Source: Bacillus cereus G9842 (GTDB lineage Bacteria > Bacillota > Bacilli > Bacillales > Bacillaceae_G). From it: a DNA stretch of 64,000 nt. The DNA lies in the NCBI RefSeq assembly GCF_000021305.1, contig NC_011772.1, positions 2,828,001 to 2,892,000 of the forward strand, written 5' to 3'. A model generated the notes under the pieces. That model saw only the letters and a program-made list of their open reading frames with translations. It was not told where the DNA came from and ran no database searches. This document shows, piece by piece, positions 24,768 to 37,200 of the stretch. Position numbers and translations under genes: made by a program. Numbering within the stretch: the first letter of the stretch is position 1; every line of letters begins with the position of its first letter.

Positions 24768-25589
24768 TTACGTATGAAATAGTTCTCCTTGCAGGGCCTT
24801 TATATACCGATCAGCAGATCTTTGTACAGCTTTATTTGCATCTTCCACCACACCATGAAATGCATTATATAGTCGACTAAATTGGATATCTTTTACTTTC
24901 TCTGCCATATCTCTAACTTTATTCGCTGGTAATGGAATAAGATTGGGATAACTATACATAAAACTTACCCATTTTTGATCCGAAACTACTTGTATAATAT
25001 CACCTGATAACAAAATACCTTTCCCTTCATTACCGTCTTTCCAATGTATAACAGTCCCGCCCTTAAAATGGCCTCCTAAGCGATGTAATATAAGTTCTTC
25101 CGATAACAAAAGATGCTCCCCAGACCAAAATTTAATTTGCTTACTCGGACGAACCACCCACTCTTTATCATCTTCATGAATATAAATAGGTACATTGAAT
25201 GTTTCTGCCCATTTAACTTGTGTAGAATAATAATGTGGATGAGAAAGTGCTATTGCTTGAATACCACCTAAATCATATATACGTTGTATCGTTTTATCAT
25301 CTAAATAACTAATGCAATCCCACATAACATTTAGAGTTTTACTTTGTATTAAAAATGCTGTTTGTCCAATCGCAAATTTAGGTTTAGTAGTAATGCTATA
25401 CAAACCGCTTTCTTCTTTTATTATTTCGTTTTTGTATAAATTGCTATTTTGCATTGTTTCTAATGTTGTCCATGACTGCCCAATTGGATTAACATATTGT
25501 CTTTCCTCATTACAAATTTTACAACGAGAAGGTGCTTCTTCATTTTCGGGATACTGTACTCCACATGTAGTACAAATATAATTATTCAT
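24768..25589 (-). CDS. Metallo-beta-lactamase fold protein with N-terminal zinc ribbon
   Basis: A protein of 273 residues. Residues 1-30 form a rubredoxin-like zinc ribbon (C-T-T-C ... C-K-I-C). The rest is an MBL fold: A-L-S-H-P-H-Y-Y-S (near residue 116), L-G-G-H-F-K-G-G, L-L-S-G-D-I-I, and F-H-G-V. The canonical H-x-H-x-D-H is reduced to H-P-H-Y-Y-S, losing the D-H pair, so a two-metal site is doubtful. The function is unknown; the family occurs singly in Bacillus. Confidence 0.75.
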   Translation of the reverse strand: MNNYICTTCGVQYPENEEAPSRCKICNEERQYVNPIGQSWTTLETMQNSNLYKNEIIKEESGLYSITTKPKFAIGQTAFLIQSKTLNVMWDCISYLDDKTIQRIYDLGGIQAIALSHPHYYSTQVKWAETFNVPIYIHEDDKEWVVRPSKQIKFWSGEHLLLSEELILHRLGGHFKGGTVIHWKDGNEGKGILLSGDIIQVVSDQKWVSFMYSYPNLIPLPANKVRDMAEKVKDIQFSRLYNAFHGVVEDANKAVQRSADRYIKALQGELFHT

Positions 25590-26297
25590 ATTCCCACTCC
25601 TTTTTTTTATATAATTATTTCTTTACCAATATTTTAATAAAAAACAAAAATATTCGAATCAATAATTGGAACGAAAATGAAGTGATACGAAAGTATGATT
25701 AGTCTCCTTTCGTTTTAAGACTTTAGTCTAATTCCTATAAATTTTTTATTTCCTACTTCCAAGAAAATAGAGTTTTAATTTTATTAAAACTTTCTAATAT
25801 ATTTAATCCTTTAATCGTTAAAAGAAGGAGCAAATCTTCATAAAATAAACGAATAAATTAATAGTTTTTGTCAAAATTTTAACACAACAATACTTACTAA
25901 CACACATCAGGGGGATATTAGGCTTAAATTAAGGAAAGATTTTAATAAAAAGCATTATAATGCTTTATGAAGGAATTACTGCATTAGGTGCTATTATGTT
26001 GTACGAGGTATTTAATATAGAAGTTTGTTGATAGAAATATCGGATCAATTAAATTTGATGATTGAAGAGTTTGTAACGAGAGATGAATATTGATTTCAAG
26101 CTTCATTTTAGGGGAAATAAACATCACAAACTACATGAATTAAAAAGTAGCCTTAAAGCAAAAGTCATATCCATGAAATGTTTAAATTCATATACAATTT
26201 TATACAACCACTTTTTTATAAAGCAAGAAAAGTGGTTGTATGTTTTAAAAAGTATTTTTTGTTACAAAATCATGCTACACATTTCATTAAACTACAA
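25590..26297. other. Gene-poor 0.7-kb stretch
   Basis: Very AT-rich. Plus-strand frames of 146 and 66 codons at the right side lack ribosome sites and run antisense through the small lipoprotein gene, so they are rejected. Near 25960-26095 two short frames read like broken protein sequence (A-L-G-A-I-M-L-Y-E-V-F, then Q-L-N-L-M-I-E-E-F-V) and could be the decayed end of a lost gene, but I recognise no family. Confidence 0.4.
26204..26239 (-). terminator. Terminator of the small lipoprotein gene
   Basis: A 12-bp perfect stem ACAACCACTTTT / AAAAGTGGTTGT about 60 bases past the stop codon; the T-run on the minus strand is interrupted. Confidence 0.6.
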
Positions 26298-26528
26298 CTA
26301 CTCATTTTCTTTTTTCTTCTTTTGTTCCTCAGATGGCTCTTCTGTTGGATCTGGTTCTTGCTCATCCTTTTTGTTTAATTCATTATTTTTTTCCTCCTGT
26401 CTTTGTTCAGAAGGTTCCTCCGTTGGATCTGGCTCCTTTTCATCTTTTGGAGCTGGATTACAGCCAATTAATAATCCTACTGTAAATATGCTTGTCATTA
26501 ATATTGAAAGTATTTTTTTATAATTCAA
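26298..26528 (-). CDS. Small acidic lipoprotein with an internal repeat
   Basis: A protein of 76 residues: signal peptide with lipobox V-G-L-L-I-G-C (cysteine at residue 23), then a mature tail made almost only of E, K, P, Q, D with two copies of E-P-D-P-T-E-E-P-S-E (about residues 32-41 and 57-66). The tail is probably disordered and surface-exposed. The duplicated stretch is visible in the DNA and may vary in copy number between strains. The function is unknown. Confidence 0.65.
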   Translation of the reverse strand: MNYKKILSILMTSIFTVGLLIGCNPAPKDEKEPDPTEEPSEQRQEEKNNELNKKDEQEPDPTEEPSEEQKKKKENE

Positions 26529-26745
26529 TTAAAGCACCTCCTAAAATTAATATCCCTTGTATTGTTTCCAATTCACCATTCAATTTATCCAATCATTTGT
26601 GATGTTTCTTCCAAAATGACATTCCTTTAAAATCTTGCATACTTTTTGCCAAACTTTTTTACACTTGTAAAAAAGTTTTTTTGCATTTCCCTACCTATAA
26701 TTGCTAATATAGTAGAGTAGAACTTTTATAGAGAGAAGGAAAATT

Positions 26746-27573
26746 ATGCACAATGGAATTCGAATGACAACTTTGGTAAAAAGGGCTATGTTGGTTTGTG
26801 CGGGGGTATTATTTACATACGAAGCCGCTTTAGGATCAGTACATACTGCTTTAGCTAGTACAGAGGATGAAGCAAAATCTGTTCAACTTGTAAGTGAGAT
26901 TCAAACATCTCTTGCTCCGAAAGAGGCTCCAAAGCATTATAACGGACAAGTTAGAAAAGTCGCTTACTTAACATTTGATGACGGTCCCGGAAAATACACA
27001 GCTGAGCTTTTAGATATGTTAAAGAAAGAAAATGCAAAAGCAACATTCTTCCTAATTGGTTCAAACGTAAAAGCTTTCCCTGATCTTGTAAAACGCGAAG
27101 ATGCTGAAGGCCACTACGTTGGGATGCACAGTATGACTCATAACTACAAGAAACTTTACACTGAAGGTCATTATGTAGATGAAATGAAGGAAGATCAAGG
27201 CTTAATCGCTGGTGTTTTAGGTAAATCACCAGTATTAACTCGCCCATCTTACGGATCAATGCCAGGATTAAACGAAGCTCTTCGCAACAAAGTTGTAGAA
27301 AATGGCTTAAAGGTTTGGGATTGGACAATTGATTCTTTAGACTGGAAATATAACAAAATGCAAGTTGATGCTGCATCTGCTAAAATTGTAGAGAACGTAC
27401 TACATGGTGCTACAAATCCAACAGAAGTTATCCTTATGCATGATATTCATCCACAATCGGTAAAAGCAGTACCTGGAATTATTAAAGGACTGAAAGAAAA
27501 AGGATATGAATTAGAAGCATATAATGAGAACGAACACTTCCCATTAAACTTCTGGCATGATAATCGTATGTAA
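26746..27573 (+). CDS. Exported polysaccharide (peptidoglycan) deacetylase
   Basis: Family CE4, 275 residues, with an N-terminal signal/anchor (about residues 10-37). NodB-domain motifs: T-F-D-D-G-P (motif 1), H-S-M-T-H (zinc-binding motif 2), R-P-S-Y-G-S (motif 3), D-W-T-I-D-S-L-D-W (motif 4) and I-L-M-H-D-I (motif 5). All catalytic and metal residues are present. It removes acetyl groups from N-acetylglucosamine, or perhaps N-acetylmuramic acid, in the wall, which raises lysozyme resistance. Monocistronic, with own promoter region and terminator. Confidence 0.88.
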   Translation: MHNGIRMTTLVKRAMLVCAGVLFTYEAALGSVHTALASTEDEAKSVQLVSEIQTSLAPKEAPKHYNGQVRKVAYLTFDDGPGKYTAELLDMLKKENAKATFFLIGSNVKAFPDLVKREDAEGHYVGMHSMTHNYKKLYTEGHYVDEMKEDQGLIAGVLGKSPVLTRPSYGSMPGLNEALRNKVVENGLKVWDWTIDSLDWKYNKMQVDAASAKIVENVLHGATNPTEVILMHDIHPQSVKAVPGIIKGLKEKGYELEAYNENEHFPLNFWHDNRM

Positions 27574-27575
27574 TG

Positions 27576-27614
27576 AAAAGACTTGATTCCCTCTAGTAGG
27601 TTATCAAGTCTTTT
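27576..27614. terminator. Terminator of the deacetylase gene
   Basis: AAAGACTTGAT / ATCAAGTCTTT arms followed by TTTTTT; the 3' edge is next to the stop codon of the convergent gene. Confidence 0.85.
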
Positions 27615-28040
27615 TTATCGTTTTGGGAAATTTCTTTGTTGCTCTTCAATAAAAAGAATAATCTTTTCTCTGTCCTCTTGTGTAATACTTATAGAAAATT
27701 CGTACTCCTCTTCCTTACACCATGAAGGGGTAAGTTCCTGAGATAATCGGACTACAATTTGAAACTCATCTTCATTTTCCCCCATTAATTCAAACGCTAT
27801 ATTAGGCTCTATGAAATCTAGTTCGGTATATGTAGGATTCGGTAATGATTGAAACCATTTTTTCATACGCTGTAAGTCGAACGTTTGTAGAAAAGGATCC
27901 ATCGTTTCAAAAACTTTATTTCCTTCTGACAGTTTCGCTTTTACTATTAGCCAATTTCTATCACACTCCTCTTTTGCATCTTTAAATTGGTATTTCACCA
28001 CCTCTAAATGTAATACTATTTTTTTATTTTGAAAATTCAT
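27615..28040 (-). CDS. WapI-like (immunity-type) protein
   Basis: A protein of 141 residues. The order D-R-N-W-L-I-V-K-A-K-L (near residue 26), F-L-Q-T-F-D-L-Q-R-M-K-K-W, L-D-F-I-E-P-N-I-A-F-E-L and the C-terminal S-I-T-Q-E-D-R-E-K-I-I-L-F-I resembles the WapI immunity protein family, which in B. subtilis protects against the WapA contact-dependent toxin. No toxin gene is nearby, so this may be an orphan immunity gene. Family assignment by eye only. Confidence 0.55.
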   Translation of the reverse strand: MNFQNKKIVLHLEVVKYQFKDAKEECDRNWLIVKAKLSEGNKVFETMDPFLQTFDLQRMKKWFQSLPNPTYTELDFIEPNIAFELMGENEDEFQIVVRLSQELTPSWCKEEEYEFSISITQEDREKIILFIEEQQRNFPKR

Positions 28041-28194
28041 AAATTCCTCCTCTTCTTGCTATAAAACTTTTACTTTATAAATTTGAAATTTATACGCCTT
28101 TCTTAACTTGTAAGACACTTTCTATCTCCCATTAATTTCAACTCTTAGATATAATGATTTTTATTTACTAATACATATGACTGATTTTAACATA

Positions 28195-28659
28195 TCATCC
28201 TTTATACATTAAATAAATTTGATTTGCAATATAATCTGAACTAAAGTGAAGTCCATTCCTTATCCACCACATGATAATCCCTACCAAAGAGGCTGTTTTA
28301 ATATCAACTGCAACGTAATCATCAGGTAAATTCTTTTTCGTATTCTCTCTTCTCGTTTCTATTAATTGCTTTAAAAATAAAAACAATTGCTCCTCAAATT
28401 GATTCATTTTAAATAATATAAATAAAAAATTTCGGTGAATATATAAATAATCTAGCAATTGTGTTAGCTTTTGTTTTTCTGATAAATCTTTTGCATGTAT
28501 TAAATCAACAATTTTATTTGAATGCTCATTTAAAATTTCGCTAGTGATTTGGTCTAGTAAATCTTGAATATCTTGATAATGCAAATAAAATGTTGTTCGA
28601 TTTAACCCTGCTTTTGTTGCGATTTTCTGAACCGTTAAGCTTGAAATAGTAGGATTCGC
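28195..28659 (-). pseudogene. TetR family regulator, N-terminus lost
   Basis: The frame encodes the second half of a TetR helix-turn-helix (I-S-S-L-T-V-Q-K-I-A-T-K-A-G-L-N-R-T-T-F-Y-L) and a full ligand domain, but the first ~30 residues, start codon and ribosome site are missing. An in-frame stop lies just upstream of 28660, and the DNA there belongs to an MFS transporter read the other way. Length is 155 residues versus about 185-195 normally. A deletion removed the start. Confidence 0.75.
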
Positions 28660-28923
28660 CAATTAGCAGGTGCTATTGGAACAGCAGTTATTATCACGGT
28701 GTATACAATTCAATCCACTTCACACATTTCACAGTTATCTAGTGAGAATGGAAATATATCAGCTATGCAAGTAACAAACTTATCTTCTATCTATAGCTCA
28801 AGTGATGCGTACGTATTTATGTTAGTCTTATCTATTGTGGCTTTAATTATTGCATGTTTCACGCCTAAAAAAGTAATAATCAAAGATACGAAAGTAAATC
28901 TTCAAACAAAAAATGATAATTAA
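28654..28923 (+). pseudogene. MFS multidrug transporter (DHA2 type), only the 3' end left
   Basis: The plus frame reads I-R-Q-L-A-G-A-I-G-T-A-V-I-I-T-V, the conserved motif of helix 11 in 14-segment drug exporters, then a loop and a last membrane segment (V-F-M-L-V-L-S-I-V-A-L-I-I-A) and a basic tail. Only about 90 of some 480 residues remain. It abuts the truncated tetR gene back-to-back, so one deletion took the 5' ends of both genes and the promoter between them. Confidence 0.75.
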
Positions 28924-28930
28924 AAATTAA

Positions 28931-28980
28931 GCACTTAAAAGATGGTTCCAGAATTGTACCGTATCCATCTTTTTAAGTGT
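28931..28980 (+). terminator. Terminator after the MFS remnant
   Basis: CACTTAAAAGATGG pairs with CCATCTTTTTAAGTG (one-base bulge) around a 19-base loop; it is the surviving terminator of the lost transporter gene. Confidence 0.65.
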
Positions 28981-29104
28981 TTATGCACCATAATTATAAT
29001 CCTTAATTACTATTTGAAGAGATTGTATTTTAATAAATAATCCTTAGAATTCTTAATACGGAATAGCTTATAAGTACATATTAATTATAAGGAGTGATAT
29101 ATTT

Positions 29105-29776
29105 ATGGATTTTCTTTCACCTGAATATTTGTCTGCCTTATTAGCAATTATCGTAATCGATTTAGTGTTAGCCGGAGATAACGCCATTGTAATTGGATTA
29201 GCAGCAAGACGATTACCGAAAGATCAACAAAAGAAAGTTATCATTTGGGGAACCGTTGGAGCAATTGCTATAAGAGCTCTTGCTACTTTAGTTGTCGTTT
29301 GGTTATTAAAAATACCAGGATTACTTTTAATTGGTGGTGTACTTCTTATATGGATTGCTTACAAATTAATTGCTGAAGGCAAAGACCATGATATTAAGGC
29401 AGAAGAAGGATTTTGGTCTGCTATTAAAACCATTATCATTGCTGATGCGTTAATGGGTATTGATAATGTACTCGCTGTTGCAGGAGCTGCGCATGGTAAC
29501 TTTTCTTTAGTAATCATCGGGCTATTAGTTTCTATTCCTGTAGTCGTATGGGGCAGTACATTGATTTTAAAATGGGTAGATCGTTTTCCTGTCATCATTA
29601 CGATTGGAGCAGCGGTTTTAGCTTATACTGCTGCAAAAATGATTGTAGATGAGAAATGGTTCGCTGGATTTTTCGAAAGTAACCCTTTCATTAAATGGGC
29701 ATTTATCATTATGATCATTGTTGGTGTAGTGTTCTTCGGAAAAGCAAAACAAAAAGCAACAGCTAGTTCTGTCTAA
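29105..29776 (+). CDS. TerC family membrane protein (YjbE-like)
   Basis: A protein of 223 residues with seven membrane segments and the TerC acidic motifs: V-L-A-G-D-N-A-I-V-I-G near residue 22 and A-D-A-L-M-G-I-D-N-V-L-A-V-A-G near residue 116, where the aspartates and asparagines bind metal. Relatives (YceF, YjbE, MeeF/MeeY) export manganese or metallate secreted proteins. Related genes often have a yybP-ykoY riboswitch; I see none in 28981-29104, only a plain leader with AAGGAG. Confidence 0.85.
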   Translation: MDFLSPEYLSALLAIIVIDLVLAGDNAIVIGLAARRLPKDQQKKVIIWGTVGAIAIRALATLVVVWLLKIPGLLLIGGVLLIWIAYKLIAEGKDHDIKAEEGFWSAIKTIIIADALMGIDNVLAVAGAAHGNFSLVIIGLLVSIPVVVWGSTLILKWVDRFPVIITIGAAVLAYTAAKMIVDEKWFAGFFESNPFIKWAFIIMIIVGVVFFGKAKQKATASSV

Positions 29777-29798
29777 TAATGATGGTATATTTACAAAT

Positions 29799-29830
29799 AA
29801 AAAGCGCTATTCATATGAATAGCGCCTTTT
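29799..29830. terminator. Bidirectional terminator between terC and ltaS-like genes
   Basis: A near-perfect palindrome AAAAGCGCTATTCAT / ATGAATAGCGCCTTTT, T-rich both ways, touching the stop codon of the minus-strand gene. Confidence 0.85.
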
Positions 29831-29831
29831 A

Positions 29832-31805
29832 TTATTTAGCTTCCCCTTCCGGAGTCGTTTTTACCTTCGTTTTGTTTTTATCACGATTGTTATAGTTATA
29901 CTTCGAACGATCTACTGGAGTGAATCCTTCCGGTGTGTAGAATCGTAATAAGTCACCATTTACGACTTGGTCAGAGTATTTTAGTGAGTTTTGAACCATT
30001 TGTTCATTTTTCTTTATTTCATCTGTAAATTCTACAGGTTTTCCAGTTGTTGTATCATAGTATTTGCCGTTTAGTGCAGTAACAGTTGGGCTTACGTAGT
30101 TACCGTTACGGAACGCAACGACTTGTTTATGCTCTGGTGATAATAAATCTGAACCGAATTGAACATAGTTTTTCGTATCTGTACCTAGTAAGTGTAATAA
30201 CGTAGGAAGAACGTCAATTTCACCGCCATATTGATGTTGTACGCCACCTTTCACTCCTGGTACACGAACGATTAAAGGCACACGTTGTAACTGTGCATTT
30301 TCAAATGAGTTCATTTCTTTACCCATTACTTTTGACATTGCTGCGTTATGATTATCTGAAATACCGTAATGGTCTCCGTACATAACGATAATTGAGTTAT
30401 CATATAAACCAGATTGTTTCAAGTAATCGATGAAGCCTTTTACAGATTCATCTAAATAGCGTGCTGTTTGGAAGTACGTATCTACTGATGAATCACCTGT
30501 TGTTGCTGGTTCAATCGTTGCTTCTGCCTTATCAATTGGATAAGGGAAATGGTTCGATAACGTAATAAACTTCGTATAGAACGGTTGTTTCAACGTTTGT
30601 AATAACGGAATAGATTCATTAAAGAACGGTTTATCTTTTAATCCGTAGTTTACTACGTCTTTTTCATTCATATCGTAGTATGACGCATCAAAGAATTTAT
30701 TAAAACCAAATGATTTATAAATATCGTCACGGTTCCAGAATGTTTTGTAGTTACCATGGAATACTGCTGATGTGTATCCTTGTTGTCCTAAAATAGCTGG
30801 TGCTGATTGATACGTATTATGAGATTTCGTTGTAAAGACAGAACCTTGCGGTAAACCAAACATTGAATTCTCTAACATAAACTCCGCATCAGATGTTTTC
30901 CCTTGTCCTGTTTGATGGAAGAAGTTATCAAAGTATAGCGTATTCGCATCTTTTGTAAATGAGTTTAAGAACGGTGTAACTTCTTGACCATTTAATTTGT
31001 AATCAATTAAGAAGTTTTGGAATGACTCTAAATGAATATAAATTACGTTCATTCCCTTTCCTTTACCGAAATACTCAGGATTTGGACTTGCATAAGTTGA
31101 TGTTAAATAATTTCGTACTTCTGTCATATTATCGCCATCAGCTAATGCTCGTTCTGTCGATGCTTTCGCACTTTGAATTCCATCATAAATTGTGTAGTTG
31201 TATGCCCCTAAATATTTCACAATATAATTACGGTCAAACGTTCTTGTTAATAATTCCGGACGGTCAGACTCTGCAAGACCTAAATTAACACTGAATAATA
31301 AAATACCTGCTACAAATACTAGAGATACTTTATGCTTCGCAACACGAATTGGTTTTGGATTTGCAAATTTTGTTGCAACTAACACAATTAATATAATCGT
31401 GTCTAAGAAGTATAGTGGATCATAAAGATGTAGCAACGCAAGAATACTACCACCTAAATCTCCAAAGTTATTCGTTTGTGTTAATGTTGGGAACGTAATA
31501 AAGTCACTGAAAAAGCGATAGTAAACTACGTTTGCATATAAAAGAATCGACAATAACAAGTTGATAACAATTAACCAAATATAAGATCGCTTCCCTTTTG
31601 CAAATAATGCAAGTCCTAAAAATAGAACTGCTGAACTAAGCGGGTTAAAAAACAGCAAGAATTTTTGGATTGTGTTTGAAATTCCTAAATTAAATTCCGT
31701 TACATAGGCTGCATACGTTTTGAGCCACAATAAAATAACGGCAAACAGAAAGAATCCAAAATGATTGCTTAACACACTTTTGCTCTTTAATAAGAACTGT
31801 TTCAT
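29832..31805 (-). CDS. ltaS: Lipoteichoic acid synthase family protein
   Basis: Polymerises glycerol phosphate from phosphatidylglycerol outside the membrane. A protein of 657 residues: five N-terminal membrane segments (about residues 15-200), then a sulfatase-like extracellular domain with I-Y-I-H-L-E-S-F (metal site), the nucleophile threonine in T-G-Q-G-K-T-S-D-A-E, H-G-N-Y-K-T-F-W-N-R-D, and M-Y-G-D-H-Y-G-I-S-D-N-H. All catalytic motifs are intact. The start at 31805 has AGAGGTGGAG. B. cereus group genomes carry several paralogs, so this may be the primary synthase or a YfnI/YqgS-type one. Confidence 0.87.
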   Translation of the reverse strand: MKQFLLKSKSVLSNHFGFFLFAVILLWLKTYAAYVTEFNLGISNTIQKFLLFFNPLSSAVLFLGLALFAKGKRSYIWLIVINLLLSILLYANVVYYRFFSDFITFPTLTQTNNFGDLGGSILALLHLYDPLYFLDTIILIVLVATKFANPKPIRVAKHKVSLVFVAGILLFSVNLGLAESDRPELLTRTFDRNYIVKYLGAYNYTIYDGIQSAKASTERALADGDNMTEVRNYLTSTYASPNPEYFGKGKGMNVIYIHLESFQNFLIDYKLNGQEVTPFLNSFTKDANTLYFDNFFHQTGQGKTSDAEFMLENSMFGLPQGSVFTTKSHNTYQSAPAILGQQGYTSAVFHGNYKTFWNRDDIYKSFGFNKFFDASYYDMNEKDVVNYGLKDKPFFNESIPLLQTLKQPFYTKFITLSNHFPYPIDKAEATIEPATTGDSSVDTYFQTARYLDESVKGFIDYLKQSGLYDNSIIVMYGDHYGISDNHNAAMSKVMGKEMNSFENAQLQRVPLIVRVPGVKGGVQHQYGGEIDVLPTLLHLLGTDTKNYVQFGSDLLSPEHKQVVAFRNGNYVSPTVTALNGKYYDTTTGKPVEFTDEIKKNEQMVQNSLKYSDQVVNGDLLRFYTPEGFTPVDRSKYNYNNRDKNKTKVKTTPEGEAK

Positions 31806-32282
31806 TTCTCCACCTCTTTTGATCATCCAAGGCTTATTTTTTATAAGTCTGTCTCTCTATTCGATTTTTCTTCTTCAAATAGATTTTTTTATTTAACTAT
31901 ATGAAGAATATTAGTAATTATAATTTGAAGCTTGTATTTATTCAACTATTTCTTTTTAAACATTTTGACCTTGGTTTCTATTTAATAAAATAAATTTGTA
32001 ACATTTCCTGTTTTCTCCCAAGATTCATCCACTAATTATGACATCCCATACTATATACCTTTATAAACTCATTCGCAAACTATTCTATCTCCAATTTTGG
32101 TACATATTTCACATGACAAAATAATGTTATTTAATTATATTGCTCACCTTACATTCCCCTGCTTCAACTAAATCTTAAAGTCATTACATCTCTTCCATAC
32201 ATGAAAAATCCTCATGTTCACTAATATTATATTTGAATAATTATTCATTTGCCCCCACCAATGGTGTTATGTTTTCTCGACA
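31806..32282. other. Intergenic stretch without recognisable genes
   Basis: About 480 bases of AT-rich DNA between the ltaS-like gene and the terminator of the ABC-F gene. No ORF with a ribosome site, no repeat and no clear RNA element seen; it presumably holds the ltaS-like promoter. Confidence 0.6.
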
Positions 32283-32314
32283 AAAAAACTCGCTCTAAAA
32301 AGAGCGAGTTTTTT
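32283..32314 (-). terminator. Terminator of the ABC-F gene
   Basis: AAAAAACTCGCTCT / AGAGCGAGTTTTTT perfect stem with a 4-base loop, just past the stop codon. Confidence 0.9.
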
Positions 32315-32323
32315 CATTATATA

Positions 32324-34230
<1,907 letters not shown>

Positions 34231-34254
34231 CTGTAGAGAAATCATCCCCTACAG
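34231..34254 (-). terminator. Terminator of the MMPL gene
   Basis: CTGTAG / CTACAG stem with T-rich sequence following on the minus strand; short stem, modest support. Confidence 0.5.
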
Positions 34255-34261
34255 TCTTCAC

Positions 34262-37200
34262 TTATTTCGTATTTATTATTTTTTCTTTATAACTCTTCAA
34301 TTTACTCGTTAACCCCATTAAAGCAGGTAACAATATCGGCATCACGATTAAAGCTAATAGTAATAGTGCAACGCCAACAACTGATGCAACTTGTATAAGT
34401 GTTAACACACCTGATGGAATTAATGCTGCAAACGTCCCTACTAAAATTAGCGCCGCCGATAATACAACTCCTCCTATATGACGAGATGCAGTTACAATTT
34501 TTGTTACCGAATCCCCTTCGATCTCGTTATAGCGCATCATTACGAAAATACTATAATCCACTCCTAAAGCGACAATCATAATGAAGCTAAAGAATGGAAC
34601 ATTCCAGCTTAATGTATCTACATGTAATACATGTGCACTAATTTGTTCGCTTATACCAAGTGATGCGAAGTACGCTAATAGTAATGAGCCAATAATAAAT
34701 ATTGTGTTTAGTAGTGAGCGTGTAATTACGATTAATACAATGGCAATTCCAATTAACATAATTGTAGCTGTACGTAAAAAATCTTGACCTGTTACTTCTT
34801 TTAAATCAACGTTTCTAGATGTTGTTCCGCCGATCGCTGTTTTCGCATCATGTAATTCCGTTCCCTTTACAGTGCCATCGATTGTTTTATTAATTTCTTG
34901 AATAATTGGCATCGCTTCTTTGGAATACGGATTTACATCTAAAATGATGGTCATTTTAGCAATTTTTCTATCCTGTGACATGTACGTGTTCAATGCTTTT
35001 TGGAAATCTTCTCCCTCTAGCACTTCTTTTGGAATATAAAATTTCTCAGAGCTTTTTGATTCATTCAATTCTCCTAAATATTTCTGAGCATCCCCTAGTC
35101 CGTTACTTACCTTTTCGAGCCCTTCTGTACTTTTAGATAATCCTGATTGTAATTGCCTCATCTGTTCTTGCAAGTCTTTCAGCCCGGTTAATAACTGGCC
35201 TTGCCCATCATTTATTTTTGTTAATCCGGTTTGTAACTCAGATGACTTGTTCGCAATTTGTTTAGAACCTGAAGCACCTTCATCTAATCCATTTTTAAGA
35301 TCAGCTGCTCCTTTTTGTAATTTAGTAACTCCATTGTTCATTTCTTTTAAACCGTTATCCACTTTCAATAACGATTGATTCGCTTCTTTAAATGAGCCCA
35401 TCGCCGCTTTATGATGCGTTGCTAATTGATTTAATTCATTTGAAAGCACACCTAATTGCTTCTGAGCCTCTTTAGCAATTCCTATCGTTTGTAGTATGTT
35501 CGGATCATTTGCTAATTCTGGTTTCGTTTGAATAAAATTGGTCATTAACACTTCAATTTGTTCATAACCTTTTTTCGCACCATCAATTGCTTGAGAAATA
35601 CTTCCGAAGTATTGATCGTAAGAGCTTAAACCTTTTTCTAACTGTGCATAACCAGCATGAAGTTGTGAAGTTGCATTAGATAAAACATTTATATTTTCAT
35701 TTACTGAAGTTAATCCACCCTCAATTTGTTGCGCACCTTGTGCTCCGTCATTTATACCACTTGATAGTTGATGTAAAGCTGTTCCTAATGCCGTTACACC
35801 GTTTTTCGCTTCGTTTGTTCCATCAATTAACTTTTGAACGTTTGCAAGACTATTTGAGTCTTTACTACCCATTTTATCTTTCGCAGCAGTTAACCCATCA
35901 TTAATGTCCTTTATACCACCATTGGCATCTCCTAACCCCGTATTTAGTTCTCCAGCTTGTTTATTTATATATAGTTCTTTTATCCTTTCCCCAGTTGGAC
36001 GCGTCGGTGAATATACTTCTGACACACCTTTCACTTTCAAAATCTTATCAGTTAGTTCATCTAAAGTTTGAAGAGAACTCGCCTCGTCTAACTTGTTATC
36101 CGATTGAATGACTAACGTACTTGGTGAAGAAAAACCAGGTGGAAAATGTTCTTCTATTACGTTAATCCCCTTTTTCGATTCATATTTATTATCTACTTCA
36201 AATAAATCATTGTAATTTAGTGTGTTAGAATATTTCATTAGGAAAGGAATCGATATCACAAATACAATGATTAAAGCTGCGAATGGTCTTACTACTGAGT
36301 TTTTCGCAAGAAATCCCCATAAACGACTATCCTCATGACCTTTAAATGTTTTTACTGGATAAAACATTCCTTTTCCTAAAAGCACCATAAAAAATGGATT
36401 TAACGTAGTTAATACGAGTAATAATACTGCGACACCAATTGCTACGGCTGAAGTAGACTGATATAATTTAAAACTCGCTAAAGCAAGAGATGCAAAACCA
36501 ATTAGTACTGCTATCCCACTATATAAAACGGTTTTCCCTGCCGATTTAAACGTTTCTTTCGTAGCTAAAAATGCATTTTCTTGTTTACTTAATTCTTCCT
36601 TAAACCTTGTATATAATAAAATGTTATAGTCTGTTCCAACCCCAAACAGGACAACAACTACAAACACTTGTGTAAAGTTAGAAAACGGAAAATTAAATTG
36701 ATCTACTAGATGGGCAATAATCCCCATTGAAACTAAATATGATACACCCACTGTAAGCAGAGAAACGATTGGAACAATTGGTGAACGAAATACAATGATT
36801 AATACAACTAAAATGAAAATGATAGAAATAACTTCTGTCTTTTTCACTCCCTCTTGAGAGGATGTAAGAAAATCACCCGCTATTAAATCACTTCCTGTTA
36901 AGTACGTTTTAACTCCCTTCGGTTTAATTTTATTATGAAGCCCATTTGCAATTTTTGATATTTCACCATGTTTTTTATCTACAGAAATTTGCGTTAAAAT
37001 GGTCGTATTGTCTTTAGATATCAATTGTTTTTCCAAGTCTTTATTATCTAAATGTGAAACAACTTCCTTAATTCCTAATTGCTCTTTTTCATTTTGTAAA
37101 GCGTTGATTGTTTTTATTATTTCATCTTTTTGCTCAGTTGTTAAAGCTGCTTTACTTCCACTATTAAAAACAGCTATAACATCATATTTTTCTGTCCCGT

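Noticed and set aside
26083..26523. Plus-strand ORF of 146 codons
   Set aside because: No ribosome site; most of it is antisense to the small lipoprotein gene and is low-complexity S/F-rich.
28981..29104. yybP-ykoY manganese riboswitch before the TerC gene
   Set aside because: Searched for because TerC genes often have one; the conserved core sequences are absent.
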